NCBI RefSeq assembly: GCF_947494055.1
Contig: NZ_CANLTR010000005.1
Location: 62,001 to 126,000, forward strand
Direction: 5' to 3'
Origin: an uncultured Jannaschia sp.
GTDB lineage: Bacteria > Pseudomonadota > Alphaproteobacteria > Rhodobacterales > Rhodobacteraceae
DNA: 64,000 nucleotides
Positions within the stretch are counted from its first letter, which is position 1. Each line of letters opens with the position of its first letter. The notes beneath the pieces were generated by a model. The model was not told the DNA's origin, did not search any database, and saw nothing but the letters and a program-made list of their open reading frames with translations. Position numbers and translations under genes: made by a program. Below are positions 40,028-48,840 of this stretch, piece by piece.

Positions 40028-40885
40028 TCAGGCGGACTTCTTGCGGCCGGAGGTCCCCTTCTTGGCGGCGGCGCCCTTGGCCTTGGTGCCGCCCTTGTCG
40101 GACTTCAGGCTCTCCTTCAGCGCGGCCATCAGGTCGACCACGTTGCCGTCGCCTTTCCCGCCGTCGTCGCCGGACGTGGTGGCCCGCTTGGTCTTCCTGT
40201 TCTTGCGCTTCGCCTCGATCAGCGCACGCAGGGCCTTGTCGTAGTGGTCCGTGAAGTTCGCGGCATCGAAAGGCGCCGTCTTGCGCTCGATCAATTGCGT
40301 CGCGACGTCGAGCAGCTCCTCGTCGGCGGGGTCGTCCTCGATCCCGTGAAACAGCGGGTCGGCCTCCTTCAGCTCGTCGGCGTAGAACAGCGTCTCCATC
40401 ACGAGGCCATCGCCCGAAGCCTTGATGGCGCAGAGATGTTCCTTGCCCCGCATCGTAAGCTGCCCCAGCCCGATCTTGCCGGCCTGGCGCAGCGCATCGC
40501 GCACCACGCGGTAGGCGTCCTCGGCCAGTTCGTCGGTGGGCACGATGTAGTAGGGCTTGTCGAAATAGAGCGGCGGAATCTCGCAGGCGCCGACGAACTG
40601 CACGAGCTCCAGCGTCTTCTTCGTCTCGAGCTTGATCGCGTCGATCTCCTCGGGATCGAGGAGCATGTACTCGTCGCCCCCGATCTCGTAGCCCTTCATG
40701 ATCTCGTCGCTCTTGACCGGACCCACGCCCGCGACCGTCTTCTCGTAGCGGATGCGCTTGCCGGTCGGCTCGTGGATCTGGCGGAAGCTGATCCGGGCGC
40801 CGGACTTCGTGGCGCTGTGGATCTCCACCGGGATCGCGACCAGCGACAGGCGTAACTGACCCTTCCAGACTGCGCGTGATGCCAT
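40028..40885 (-). CDS. ku: Ku DNA-end-binding protein
   Basis: 285 residues. The bacterial Ku core spans about 1-235 (ASRAVWKGQLRLSLVAIPVE, the EIPPLYFDKPYYIVP bridge region), followed by a Lys/Gly/Ala-rich C-terminal tail (TKAKGAAAKKGTSGRKKSA) as found in longer bacterial Ku proteins, where it aids DNA binding and LigD recruitment. It forms a homodimeric ring on DNA ends. It is paired directly with ligD. The SDR gene upstream ends 73 bases before its start. Confidence 0.96.
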   Translation of the reverse strand: MASRAVWKGQLRLSLVAIPVEIHSATKSGARISFRQIHEPTGKRIRYEKTVAGVGPVKSDEIMKGYEIGGDEYMLLDPEEIDAIKLETKKTLELVQFVGACEIPPLYFDKPYYIVPTDELAEDAYRVVRDALRQAGKIGLGQLTMRGKEHLCAIKASGDGLVMETLFYADELKEADPLFHGIEDDPADEELLDVATQLIERKTAPFDAANFTDHYDKALRALIEAKRKNRKTKRATTSGDDGGKGDGNVVDLMAALKESLKSDKGGTKAKGAAAKKGTSGRKKSA

Positions 40886-40958
40886 GACATCGTCCTCCGA
40901 ATGGGGTCAAACGCAGGAACGGTCCCGTTGGTTCTGCGACGGGCGGACTCCGTTGCTT

Positions 40959-41708
40959 TCAGGCCACGGCCTGCGCCCCCGTGATCTCCACCAGCGAGCC
41001 GCACATGAAGGCCGCCTCGTCGGAGGCGAGGAACGCGACGAGCGCCGCCACCTCCTCCGGCTCCCCAATGCGGCCATAGGGGATCAGCGCGTCCATGTCG
41101 GCCTTGGTCCGACCCGACCGGGCCATGCCGGCGCGCAGCATGTCGGTGTGGATCTCCCCCGGACAGACGGCGTTCACGCGAATCTTGCGAGGGGCCATGT
41201 CGCGGGCGAGGTTCTGCGTGAAGCTCGCCACCGCGGCCTTGGTGACGTTGTAGGCGATATGTCCCGGCGCGGGATGCAGGCCCCATTGCGAGGCGATGTT
41301 GACGATCGCCCCGCCACCATTCGCGATCATGCCGGGCAGCGCGGCGCGGCATAGATGGAACATCGCGTCGATGTTGACGGCGAAGCTGTCGCCCCAATCC
41401 TCTTCGGAGATGGCCAGGATATCGCCGCGCCGGTTGATGCCGGCATTGTTGACCAGCAGGTCGAGAGGACCGTCGGACGTGGCGGACTCGACGATCTCGC
41501 GGCAGGCGCCGGGTATGGAGAGGTCGCCCGGGATCGCGCGCGCGCCGAGCTCGTCGGCAAGGTTCTGAAGCGCGTCGGACGCGCAATCCGTGACGAGAAG
41601 GCTCGCCCCCTCGCTCGCGATGCGGCGACTGATCGCGGTGCCGATCCCGCCGGCGGCGCCGGTGACGAGCGCGCGCTTTCCCGCGAACCTGCGCGTCCGG
41701 TTGTTCAT
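40959..41708 (-). CDS. Short-chain dehydrogenase/reductase (first of pair)
   Basis: 249 residues, classical SDR. TGAAGGIG (cofactor site), NNAG, catalytic Ser and YxxxK (VNIASQWG and YNVTKAA) are intact. An acidic residue at the end of beta strand 2 (VTDCASD) suggests NAD preference. Its ATG overlaps the preceding SDR gene by four bases. Substrate is not determined; sugar or polyol oxidation is possible by similarity to its neighbourhood. It reads toward Ku, with a 73-base gap. Confidence 0.88.
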   Translation of the reverse strand: MNNRTRRFAGKRALVTGAAGGIGTAISRRIASEGASLLVTDCASDALQNLADELGARAIPGDLSIPGACREIVESATSDGPLDLLVNNAGINRRGDILAISEEDWGDSFAVNIDAMFHLCRAALPGMIANGGGAIVNIASQWGLHPAPGHIAYNVTKAAVASFTQNLARDMAPRKIRVNAVCPGEIHTDMLRAGMARSGRTKADMDALIPYGRIGEPEEVAALVAFLASDEAAFMCGSLVEITGAQAVA

Positions 41709-42457
41709 CGAAGGTAGCTCGCGCCGTTGATGTCGATCACCGACCCGGTCAGCGACACGTTGCGCCGGTCGAGCGCGAAGGCCACGGCGCGCGCCACTTC
41801 TGACGGTTCGGCCAATGCGCGGATCGGAATCTCTCCCAACGCGGCCGCCTCCCCGTTCTCGGCGATATAGGCTTCCGCCATCGGCGAGCGGACCCAGCCG
41901 GGCGAGATGGCGACGCAATGGATGCCCTCGGTACCGAAATTGCGCGCGACGGTCTTCGTCAGGTTCATCAGCGCCGCCTTGCCGCAACCATAGGCCATCG
42001 CGTCGGCGGTGTAGCCGCGCTGCCCGGAGCGGGATCCCATGTTGACGATCCGCCCGCCCCCATGTTCGCGGAAGTGCCGGATGGCGGCACGGATCAGGTC
42101 GGCAGCGGCCTGGAAGTTCACCTGAATCTCCCGCGTCCAATAGGCCTGCCAGGCATCGAGATCGGCCTCGACGGTGAGTTCGCTGCGAATCGCGGCGTTG
42201 TTGACGAGCCCGTCGATACGGCCCGCCCGTGCCACGGCGGCGTCCCAGAGCGCCGTCGCGGCGTCGGGATCGGCGAGGTCGGCCCGGATCGTGCTCGCCC
42301 CGCCCCCGATCTCCGCGGCCAGCGCCTCCGCCGGATCCGCGTTCGAGACGTAATGCAGCAGCATCCGCGCCCCGTCCGCCGCAAGGCAGCGGGCGATCTC
42401 GACCCCGATGGTGCCGGTCGCCCCGGTCAGCAGGATGGTCTGGTCACGAAACGGCAA
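41705..42457 (-). CDS. Short-chain dehydrogenase/reductase (second of pair)
   Basis: 250 residues. TGATGTIG, NNAAI, the catalytic SRSGQRGYTADAMAYGCGK segment (Ser-Tyr-Lys) and ISPGWVRSPMAEAYI are present. The start is TTG at 42457, fixed by an ideal aggagga ribosome binding site six bases upstream; there is no in-frame ATG nearby. The protein shares the fold but little detailed similarity with the SDR encoded next to it, so they probably act on different steps. The four-base overlap couples their translation. Confidence 0.85.
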   Translation of the reverse strand: MPFRDQTILLTGATGTIGVEIARCLAADGARMLLHYVSNADPAEALAAEIGGGASTIRADLADPDAATALWDAAVARAGRIDGLVNNAAIRSELTVEADLDAWQAYWTREIQVNFQAAADLIRAAIRHFREHGGGRIVNMGSRSGQRGYTADAMAYGCGKAALMNLTKTVARNFGTEGIHCVAISPGWVRSPMAEAYIAENGEAAALGEIPIRALAEPSEVARAVAFALDRRNVSLTGSVIDINGASYLR

Positions 42458-42823
42458 GGCATCCTCCTGAACCGGCACGAGAATGGACGGTAGGCCGAGC
42501 GTTCGTTGCCCCGCAACATGCAATCGAATCCGCAATCGCGTCCGGATGCCTGAAAATACGAGCCAAAGGGCATGGCAGCGCGACGGCAGGTTTCATCCGT
42601 CGAGACGCGTTTTCCGGGGTCGCATGAACGAAAAATGCCTGCGCGATCACTGGCGAGACCAGTCAACGCGCAGGCAACGGCCAAGGGAACTGGATACGCA
42701 CTGAAACGTTAGAACTCGTCCTGACCGATACGAGACACTATATACCTTAACAAATCTTAATCATCGGGTAAAGGTGAGGAATTCCTTACCTCCGTGATCC
42801 GTATCTTTCGTGGCGCCGCGAAA
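42458..42823. other. Non-coding stretch with terminator, palindrome and AT-rich segment
   Basis: 366 bases between the stop of the GH13 gene and the start of the SDR pair, both on the minus strand. It holds the terminator at 42631-42676, an AT-rich segment around 42735-42770 that could carry the SDR promoter or a leader, and the near-perfect palindrome GGTGAGGAATTCCTTACC at 42773-42790 (one G-T pair). I see no convincing gene on either strand. Confidence 0.6.
42631..42676 (-). terminator. Rho-independent terminator after the GH13 pair
   Basis: Outer arms TGCCTGCGCG (42636-42645) and CGCGCAGGCA (42667-42676) pair over ten bases; inner arms ACTGG and CCAGT (42649-42653, 42659-42663) pair over five. 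On the minus strand the stem is followed directly by TTTTT (42635-42631). This separates the GH13 transcript from the SDR-Ku-LigD-AcnX run. Confidence 0.85.
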
Positions 42824-44464
42824 TCAGCGACGTTCGCCGCCGATCCGGAACCAGCGATAGCCGAAGGGCCCGATCTCGATCTCGCTGTCCTCGACGCGTG
42901 AACTCTCCGCAGCCGGTTGGATCAGTTCCACCAGAGATTCGGACGCGAGTTCCGAAATCCCCACGGTGACCGTTTCGTCGCGGAAGTTATGGAACGTGAC
43001 GACCTCGTCCGTCTTCCATCGTGTCTTCAGACCGAGCACGCCTTCGGGAAGATCCGGAACGATGCTCCATTCTCCCCAGCCGATCTCCGGACAGGCGCGG
43101 CGCGTGTCGATCAGCGCCCGCACACGCGTCAGCAGCGTGCCGTCGCGGTTGCGCTGCGCCGCGACATTCGTTTCCCGGTAGCCGAGCGGGCCGTCCTTCA
43201 CGACCGGCCGCATGGGCTGGTCCGAGGTGGTGAACCCGCCACTCGGCGCATCGGCCCATTGCATCGGCGTGCGCACCGGATTGCGCTCCGGCAGCGACAG
43301 ATCCTCGCCCATGCCGATCTCGTCGCCGTACCACATCACCGGCGTGCCGGGCAGCGCGAAGAGCAGGGATTGCGTGAGCAGGATGCGCCGCTGGTCGCCG
43401 CCGAGCATCGGTGCGAGCCGCCGGCGAATGCCGCGGTCGTAGATCTGCATGTCCTTCTCCGGGCCGAACGCATCGAACACTTCCTGCCGCTCGCTCTCGG
43501 TCAGCTTGTCGAGCGAAAGTTCGTCGTGGTTTCGCAGGAACGTGGCCCATTGCGCCTGCAGCGGGGGTTCGGTCGGGCGCGAGCGCAGCGCGTCCTCGAT
43601 CGGGCCGGCATCGCCGCGCGCCATGGCGAGCCAGATCGCCTGGTTGAGCGGGAAATCGAACAGCATGTGCATCCGCTCATCCGCCTCGAACCCACGTCCG
43701 CCGAAATACTTGGGCGCCTTCTCGCGGACGATGTTCGCCTCCGCGAGCATGATCGCCTCGGCCTTCCGCCAGGACAGGAAATCGCGCATCTCCGACAGGA
43801 GCAGCAGCGGATCGCGCTCCGGCTCCTCCTTCAGGCCCTTGTACTCGACGAGGAACGGCACCGCGTCGATGCGAAAGCCGGACACGCCGAGCTCCAGCCA
43901 GAACCCCATGATCCGTTCGATCTCCTCGCGCACGGCGGGGTTGGCGATGTTGAGATCGGCCTGGAACTCGTAGAACCGGTGCATGTACCAGGCCTTCGCC
44001 GTCTCGTCGTAGGTCCAGACGGCCTCCTGCACCCCGGGGAAGATGACGCCCTTGGAGATGTCCTCGGGCTTCTCCTCCGACCAGACGTACCAGCCCCGGT
44101 AGGGCGAATCCGGTGAGGACCGTGCGGCCTGGAACCAGGGATGCTCGATCGAGGTGTGGTTGACGACGAGATCGACCAGAACCCGCATCCCGCGGTTGCG
44201 CGCCTCGCGGATGAAATGGACGAAATCGCCGAGGCTGCCCAGTCGGGAATCGACCGAATAGAAGTCCGAGATGTCGTAGCCGTTGTCCTTGTTCGGCGTG
44301 GGGTAGAACGGGTTGAGCCAGATCGTGGTGACGCCGAGCGCCTCCAGATGATCGAGTCTGTCGGCGAGCCCCTGGAAGTCGCCGACCCCGTCCCCGTTCG
44401 AATCCATGAAGGTCTCGGGGTCGAGGCAGTAGATGATGGCGTTCTTGTACCAGAGGTCGAGCAT
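42824..44464 (-). CDS. GH13 enzyme of trehalose-synthase-like type
   Basis: 546 residues, complete (beta/alpha)8 barrel plus C-terminal beta domain. Catalytic residues are all present: nucleophile Asp 200 (GFRID), acid/base Glu 242 (LAEAN) and Asp 314 (RNHDE). The blocks LAEAN, FLRNHDELSLDKL, IRRRLAPML and YGDEIGMGEDL are those of maltose alpha-D-glucosyltransferase (TreS) rather than ordinary amylase. TreS interconverts maltose and trehalose; a glucosylhydrolase is the alternative. It lacks a maltokinase domain. No signal peptide, so it is cytoplasmic. Starts 11 bases after the glucosidase stop. Confidence 0.85.
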   Translation of the reverse strand: MLDLWYKNAIIYCLDPETFMDSNGDGVGDFQGLADRLDHLEALGVTTIWLNPFYPTPNKDNGYDISDFYSVDSRLGSLGDFVHFIREARNRGMRVLVDLVVNHTSIEHPWFQAARSSPDSPYRGWYVWSEEKPEDISKGVIFPGVQEAVWTYDETAKAWYMHRFYEFQADLNIANPAVREEIERIMGFWLELGVSGFRIDAVPFLVEYKGLKEEPERDPLLLLSEMRDFLSWRKAEAIMLAEANIVREKAPKYFGGRGFEADERMHMLFDFPLNQAIWLAMARGDAGPIEDALRSRPTEPPLQAQWATFLRNHDELSLDKLTESERQEVFDAFGPEKDMQIYDRGIRRRLAPMLGGDQRRILLTQSLLFALPGTPVMWYGDEIGMGEDLSLPERNPVRTPMQWADAPSGGFTTSDQPMRPVVKDGPLGYRETNVAAQRNRDGTLLTRVRALIDTRRACPEIGWGEWSIVPDLPEGVLGLKTRWKTDEVVTFHNFRDETVTVGISELASESLVELIQPAAESSRVEDSEIEIGPFGYRWFRIGGERR

Positions 44465-44475
44465 GGCGGGATCTT

Positions 44476-46128
44476 TCAGCTTCTGTCGTGAAGGAGCGCG
44501 AACGCTTCGTAGGGGGCGAGCGTCACCGTCCCCCCGATGCTCGTGCGCGGTGCGACATTTGTGACGAGGCAGCGCCCCGCGACGTCCATGCCGCCGGGAA
44601 GTTCGAACCGGACCTCCGCTCCCGTCCAGTTCGCGATCACGGTCAGCGCGTGTCCTTCGAGATCGCGGCGATAGGCAAAGACCTGCGGGTGGTCCGGTGC
44701 GATCGGGGTGTAGCTGCCGAGGACGACGATATCGTGCTCGCGCCGGAGCCGCACGAGATGGCGGTAATGCGCGAGGACGGAGTCGGGGTCGTCCTCCTGC
44801 GCGGCGGCGTTGATGTCCGCGTGGTTCGGATTGACCGCGATCCATGGGGTGCCGGTCGTGAACCCCGCCTGCGGTCCGTCGGTCCATTGCATCGGCGTGC
44901 GAGCATTATCGCGGCTCGAGACCCGCGCGCCGGCGAGGAACTCCGCCTCGGACATGCCGGCCTCGGACATCAACCGGTAGTTGTTCAGCGTCTCGACGTC
45001 GCGGTACTGCTCGATGTCGTCGAGGCCGGCATTGGTCATGCCGAGCTCCTCACCCTGATAGATGTAGGGCGTGCCCTTCATCAGGTGCAGGACGGTCGCC
45101 AGCATCTTGGCCGACCGCACCCGCCATTCGCCCGGATCGCCGTAGGTCGAGACGGCCCGGGGAAGGTCGTGGTTAGACCAGAAGAGCGAGTTCCACCCGT
45201 CGTCGGACAATGCCGCCTGCCAGCGGTCGAACACCGCCTTCAGCCCGACGAGGTCGATGGGATGCGGCTCCCACTTGCCGTGCGCATCGTCCCAGAAGCG
45301 GGTCACGTGCGCGAACTGGAACACCATCGACAGCGCATCGCGGTCCCGCCCGCAATAGAGGAGCGCGTTCTCCGGCGTGGCGCTCCAGGCCTCGCCCACG
45401 GTGACGATGTCGCGGCCCTGCGCCGTGGCCGCCATCATCTCGCGGATATGGTCGTGCAGGTGGGGGCCGTTGGCGGTGATGCCCTCGTCCACCTCCTTCC
45501 CGATCAGGTCGATCACGTCCATCCGGAAGCCGGCGATCCCACGATCGAGCCACCAGTTCATCATCGCGTAAATCTCGGCCCGCATTTCGGAATTGTGCCA
45601 GTTCAGGTCCGGCTGACCCGGATCGAAGAGGTGCAGGTAGTACTGCCCCGACCCGCCGGGATCGCGGCTCCAGGCCGAGCCGCCGAAACTGGACTGAAGC
45701 GCGTTTGGCGGACCGCCGTCCGGCGCCGGGTCGCGCCAGACGTAATAGTCGCGGTAGGGCGCATCCGGCCCGCCCGTCGCGCTCCGGAACCAGTCGTGCC
45801 GGTCGGAGGTGTGGTTCACCACGAGGTCCATGACGATGCCGATGCCCCGTCCGCGCGCCTCCGCGATCAGCCTGTCCATGTCCTCCATCGTCCCGAACTC
45901 GGACGCGATCGCCCGGTAATCGGCGATGTCGTAGCCGTTGTCGCACATCGGCGAGGCGTAGACCGGCGAGAGCCAGACGAAGCCCACGCCCAGCCGCTCG
46001 AGATAGTCGAGCTTCGAGACGATGCCGGGAATGTCTCCGATGCCGTCGCCGTCGCTGTCGGCGAAGCTGCGTGGATAGATCTGGTAAGCGGTGGCGCGGG
46101 TCCACCAGGGTGCGGTTGCAGGGTCCAT
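44476..46128 (-). CDS. Alpha-glucosidase / oligo-1,6-glucosidase (GH13)
   Basis: 550 residues. It starts WWTRATAYQIYPRSF and continues DSDGDGIGDIPGI, typical of the cytoplasmic oligo-1,6-glucosidase group. Catalytic Asp 204 (FRMDV), Glu 246 (VGEAW) and Asp 321 (SNHDLPR) are intact, with a C-terminal beta domain. It releases glucose from short alpha-glucosides. ATG chosen at 46128; another in-frame ATG at 46140 is equally open. It faces the SDR-zwf-lactonase genes across 180 bases, so glucose release and glucose oxidation may be co-regulated. Confidence 0.92.
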   Translation of the reverse strand: MDPATAPWWTRATAYQIYPRSFADSDGDGIGDIPGIVSKLDYLERLGVGFVWLSPVYASPMCDNGYDIADYRAIASEFGTMEDMDRLIAEARGRGIGIVMDLVVNHTSDRHDWFRSATGGPDAPYRDYYVWRDPAPDGGPPNALQSSFGGSAWSRDPGGSGQYYLHLFDPGQPDLNWHNSEMRAEIYAMMNWWLDRGIAGFRMDVIDLIGKEVDEGITANGPHLHDHIREMMAATAQGRDIVTVGEAWSATPENALLYCGRDRDALSMVFQFAHVTRFWDDAHGKWEPHPIDLVGLKAVFDRWQAALSDDGWNSLFWSNHDLPRAVSTYGDPGEWRVRSAKMLATVLHLMKGTPYIYQGEELGMTNAGLDDIEQYRDVETLNNYRLMSEAGMSEAEFLAGARVSSRDNARTPMQWTDGPQAGFTTGTPWIAVNPNHADINAAAQEDDPDSVLAHYRHLVRLRREHDIVVLGSYTPIAPDHPQVFAYRRDLEGHALTVIANWTGAEVRFELPGGMDVAGRCLVTNVAPRTSIGGTVTLAPYEAFALLHDRS

Positions 46129-46308
46129 CCCGGCAACCATAGGGCCGCGAGCGCATGACGCAACGCCGGGCCGGCCGCGCCGGTGCGTCAACCCTTCATC
46201 ATTCTCGACATTCTGTCGCGGGGTTGCGAAATCAGAATGCGCGCGAAGGGGCGTTTGCGGGCCGGACGGCACGACCGCCCGGTTTCAACGGATCGAGGGA
46301 GAGCACAG

Positions 46309-47055
46309 ATGAACACCGAGGATTTCGAGAACCGCACCGCCGTCGTCACCGGCGGGGCGCAGGGCATCGGCCGCGCCGTGGCGGAGCGGCTGACGAAGGG
46401 CGGCGCGCGGGTCGCGCTGTGGGACATGGACGAGGATCTGGCTCGCGCGGCGGCGGAGGAGATCGGCGGCGGCACCATCGCGGTGCGGGCCGACGTGGCC
46501 GACTGGGACAACGTCGAGCGGGCGATGGCCGAGACGCTCGACGCGTTCGGGCGGCTCGACATCGTGGTGAATTCCGCCGGGATCGCGGGGTCCAACACGA
46601 CGGTGGAGACCTACGACGTGGCCGAGTTCCACCGGATCGTGACGATCAACCTGATGGGCACGTTCCACGTCAACCGCGCCGCGGTGCCCGCGATGCGCAA
46701 GGCGGGCTACGGCCGGATCGTCAACATCGCCTCCGTCGCGGGCAAGGAGGGCAACCCGAACGCCTGCGCCTATTCCGCGTCGAAGGCCGGCGTGATCGGG
46801 TTCACCAAGTCCTTGGGCAAGGAACTGGCCGATCTCGACATCGCGGTGAACTGCGTCACCCCCGCCGCGGCGCGAACCCGGATCTTCGACCAGATGAGCC
46901 AGGAGCATATCGACTACATGCTCTCCAAGATCCCGCGCGGGCGGTTCCTCGAGACGGGCGAGGCTGCGGCGATGATCGCCTGGCTCTGCTCCGAGGAGAA
47001 CAGCTTCACCACGGCCTCCACCTTCGACCTCTCGGGCGGCCGGGCGACCTACTGA
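46309..47055 (+). CDS. SDR, 2-keto-3-deoxy-sugar-acid dehydrogenase-like
   Basis: 248 residues. TGGAQGIG, NSAG, the catalytic Ser and YSASKAG, and an aspartate after beta strand 2 (LWDMD) suggesting NAD use. The C-terminal end TTASTFDLSGGRATY resembles dehydrogenases of 2-keto-3-deoxy-L-rhamnonate/L-fuconate type, which would extend the aldose oxidation route encoded at 25-27 kb, but this is a resemblance from memory and not a proof. ATG at 46309 follows gagggagag. Confidence 0.75.
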   Translation: MNTEDFENRTAVVTGGAQGIGRAVAERLTKGGARVALWDMDEDLARAAAEEIGGGTIAVRADVADWDNVERAMAETLDAFGRLDIVVNSAGIAGSNTTVETYDVAEFHRIVTINLMGTFHVNRAAVPAMRKAGYGRIVNIASVAGKEGNPNACAYSASKAGVIGFTKSLGKELADLDIAVNCVTPAAARTRIFDQMSQEHIDYMLSKIPRGRFLETGEAAAMIAWLCSEENSFTTASTFDLSGGRATY

Positions 47056-47186
47056 CGCGGACTTGCGGGCGGCGCCGGCGCGCCTGCGACGAACCGTTGC
47101 AGCGCCGAGCCGCAGTCCGGATCCATCTCTGCGCGCGGACGGCGGCGTGGATGGGCGCCGGTCTAGAAACGGGGCGGAGAACGAAG

Positions 47187-48677
47187 ATGGATCGAATTGC
47201 CACGGGCGACGAACCGGGCGGCGCGCCGGAGACGCAACCCGCGCCGGCCTGCACGCTCGTCATCTTCGGCGCGGGCGGCGATCTGGCCGCGCGCCTGCTG
47301 GTGCCCGCGCTCTACAACCTCGAACGTTCCGGCGTCCTGGCAGACGGCTTCTCGCTTCTGGGCGTAGACCTGGCGATCGAGGGGGAGGACCAGTGGAAGG
47401 CGCATCTGCGGGAGATCGTGCAGGATTGCGTCGACGACCCCGACGCCGAGTTCCACCCGCGCGAGATCGACGCGGATGCCTGGGGGCGGCTGATGGACCG
47501 TGCCGACTACCTGCACGCCGACTTCACCGATCCCGCGACCTTCGAGACGCTTGCCGGCCGGCTCGACGGCGCGGCGATCTTCTACCTCGCCGTGCAGGCA
47601 CGGTTCTTCTGTCCGATCACGGAGGCCCTGGGCGCCGCGGGGCTGCTCGAGGAGAATGAGGACGCGTTCCGGCGTCTCGTCGTGGAAAAGCCCTTCGGCT
47701 CCGATCTCGCCTCGGCGCAGGCCCTGAACGCGCGCCTCCTCGACGTGGCGCGGGACGAGCAGATCTTCCGCATCGACCACTTCATGGGCAAGGAGCCGGT
47801 GCAGTCGATCCTCGCGATGCGCTTCGCCAATCGCATCTTCGAGCCGATCTGGCGCGCCGAGCATATAGCCGAGGTCGAGATCACGGCGTCCGAGACACTG
47901 GGCGTCGAGGAACGGGGCCGGTTCTACGAGGCGACCGGCGCGCTGCGGGACATGGTGCCGAACCACCTGTTCCAGCTTCTCTGCATGGTCGCGATGGAGC
48001 CGCCCACCTCGCTCGACGCCGAGGCGGTCCGCTCCGAGAAGTCCCGCCTCCTGCGCTGCGTGCGGTCGCTTCGTCCGGAGGACGTCGTGTTCGGGCAGTA
48101 CGAAGCCGGCCGCATCGGCGAGCGGGACGTGCCGGGCTACCACGAGGAGGACGATGTAGCGCCCGACAGCGAGACGGAGACCTTCGTCGCCCTCCGCCTC
48201 GCCGTGGAGAACTGGCGCTGGTCCGGGACGCGGTTCGTCCTGCGCACCGGCAAGCGGCTGAACGAGCGGCGGACGCAGGTCGCGATCCGGTTCCGGGCGC
48301 CGCCGTTCGACCTGTTCGCCCGAACCGACCCCGAGGGGCAGACGCTGGACGAGATCGTCCTCGAAATCGCGCCGGAGCACGGAGTGGACATCGCCTTCGA
48401 CGTGAAGCGTCCCGGCTATGCTACCGTACCCGCGCGGACCAGATCGCGATCGGCCTTCGACGAGACTTTCGGCGAACGGGCGTATGTGGGCTACGAGGCG
48501 CTGCTCCACGATTGCATGGTCGGGAACCCGGCCCTTTTCCCGCGCTACGACATGATCGAGGAGGCCTGGCGCATCGTCGATCCCGTCCTCGCCGGCGATA
48601 CGCGGCCGGATGTCCTGCCCTATCCGGCAGGCTCCGACGGGCCGGACGCCGCTGCGAAGCTGAACGCCGACCGCTAG
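47187..48677 (+). CDS. zwf: Glucose-6-phosphate 1-dehydrogenase
   Basis: 496 residues. Cofactor motif GAGGDLAARLL (usually GASGDLA), then VEKPFG and the active-site RIDHFMGKE (R195-E203) with the catalytic His 198 region; the C-terminal domain is full length. It oxidises glucose-6-phosphate to the lactone for the Entner-Doudoroff or pentose phosphate route. There is no pgl or edd gene adjacent, but a gluconolactonase-type gene follows 163 bases on. ATG at 47187 behind ggcggagaacgaag. A second zwf elsewhere is likely, as this copy is not in the usual zwf-pgl-pgi set. Confidence 0.93.
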   Translation: MDRIATGDEPGGAPETQPAPACTLVIFGAGGDLAARLLVPALYNLERSGVLADGFSLLGVDLAIEGEDQWKAHLREIVQDCVDDPDAEFHPREIDADAWGRLMDRADYLHADFTDPATFETLAGRLDGAAIFYLAVQARFFCPITEALGAAGLLEENEDAFRRLVVEKPFGSDLASAQALNARLLDVARDEQIFRIDHFMGKEPVQSILAMRFANRIFEPIWRAEHIAEVEITASETLGVEERGRFYEATGALRDMVPNHLFQLLCMVAMEPPTSLDAEAVRSEKSRLLRCVRSLRPEDVVFGQYEAGRIGERDVPGYHEEDDVAPDSETETFVALRLAVENWRWSGTRFVLRTGKRLNERRTQVAIRFRAPPFDLFARTDPEGQTLDEIVLEIAPEHGVDIAFDVKRPGYATVPARTRSRSAFDETFGERAYVGYEALLHDCMVGNPALFPRYDMIEEAWRIVDPVLAGDTRPDVLPYPAGSDGPDAAAKLNADR

Positions 48678-48840
48678 GCACGGACCGGCAACCGGCTCCA
48701 CGCTCCGGCCGGTGCGGAAGCGTACAGCCGGAACGTCCCCCGCCCCGTGCGCATTTGTCCCGGCAGGCCTGATGCAGGGCCGACACCGAGACGAGGCGAA
48801 CATCACCGGACCCGATCCGGTCCGCAGGTGGGGAGGATCG

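Noticed and set aside
42743..42760. CTTAACAAATCTTAATC resembling a CtrA box (TTAA-N7-TTAA)
   Set aside because: The spacing between the TTAA halves is six, not seven, and no cell-cycle gene starts downstream.
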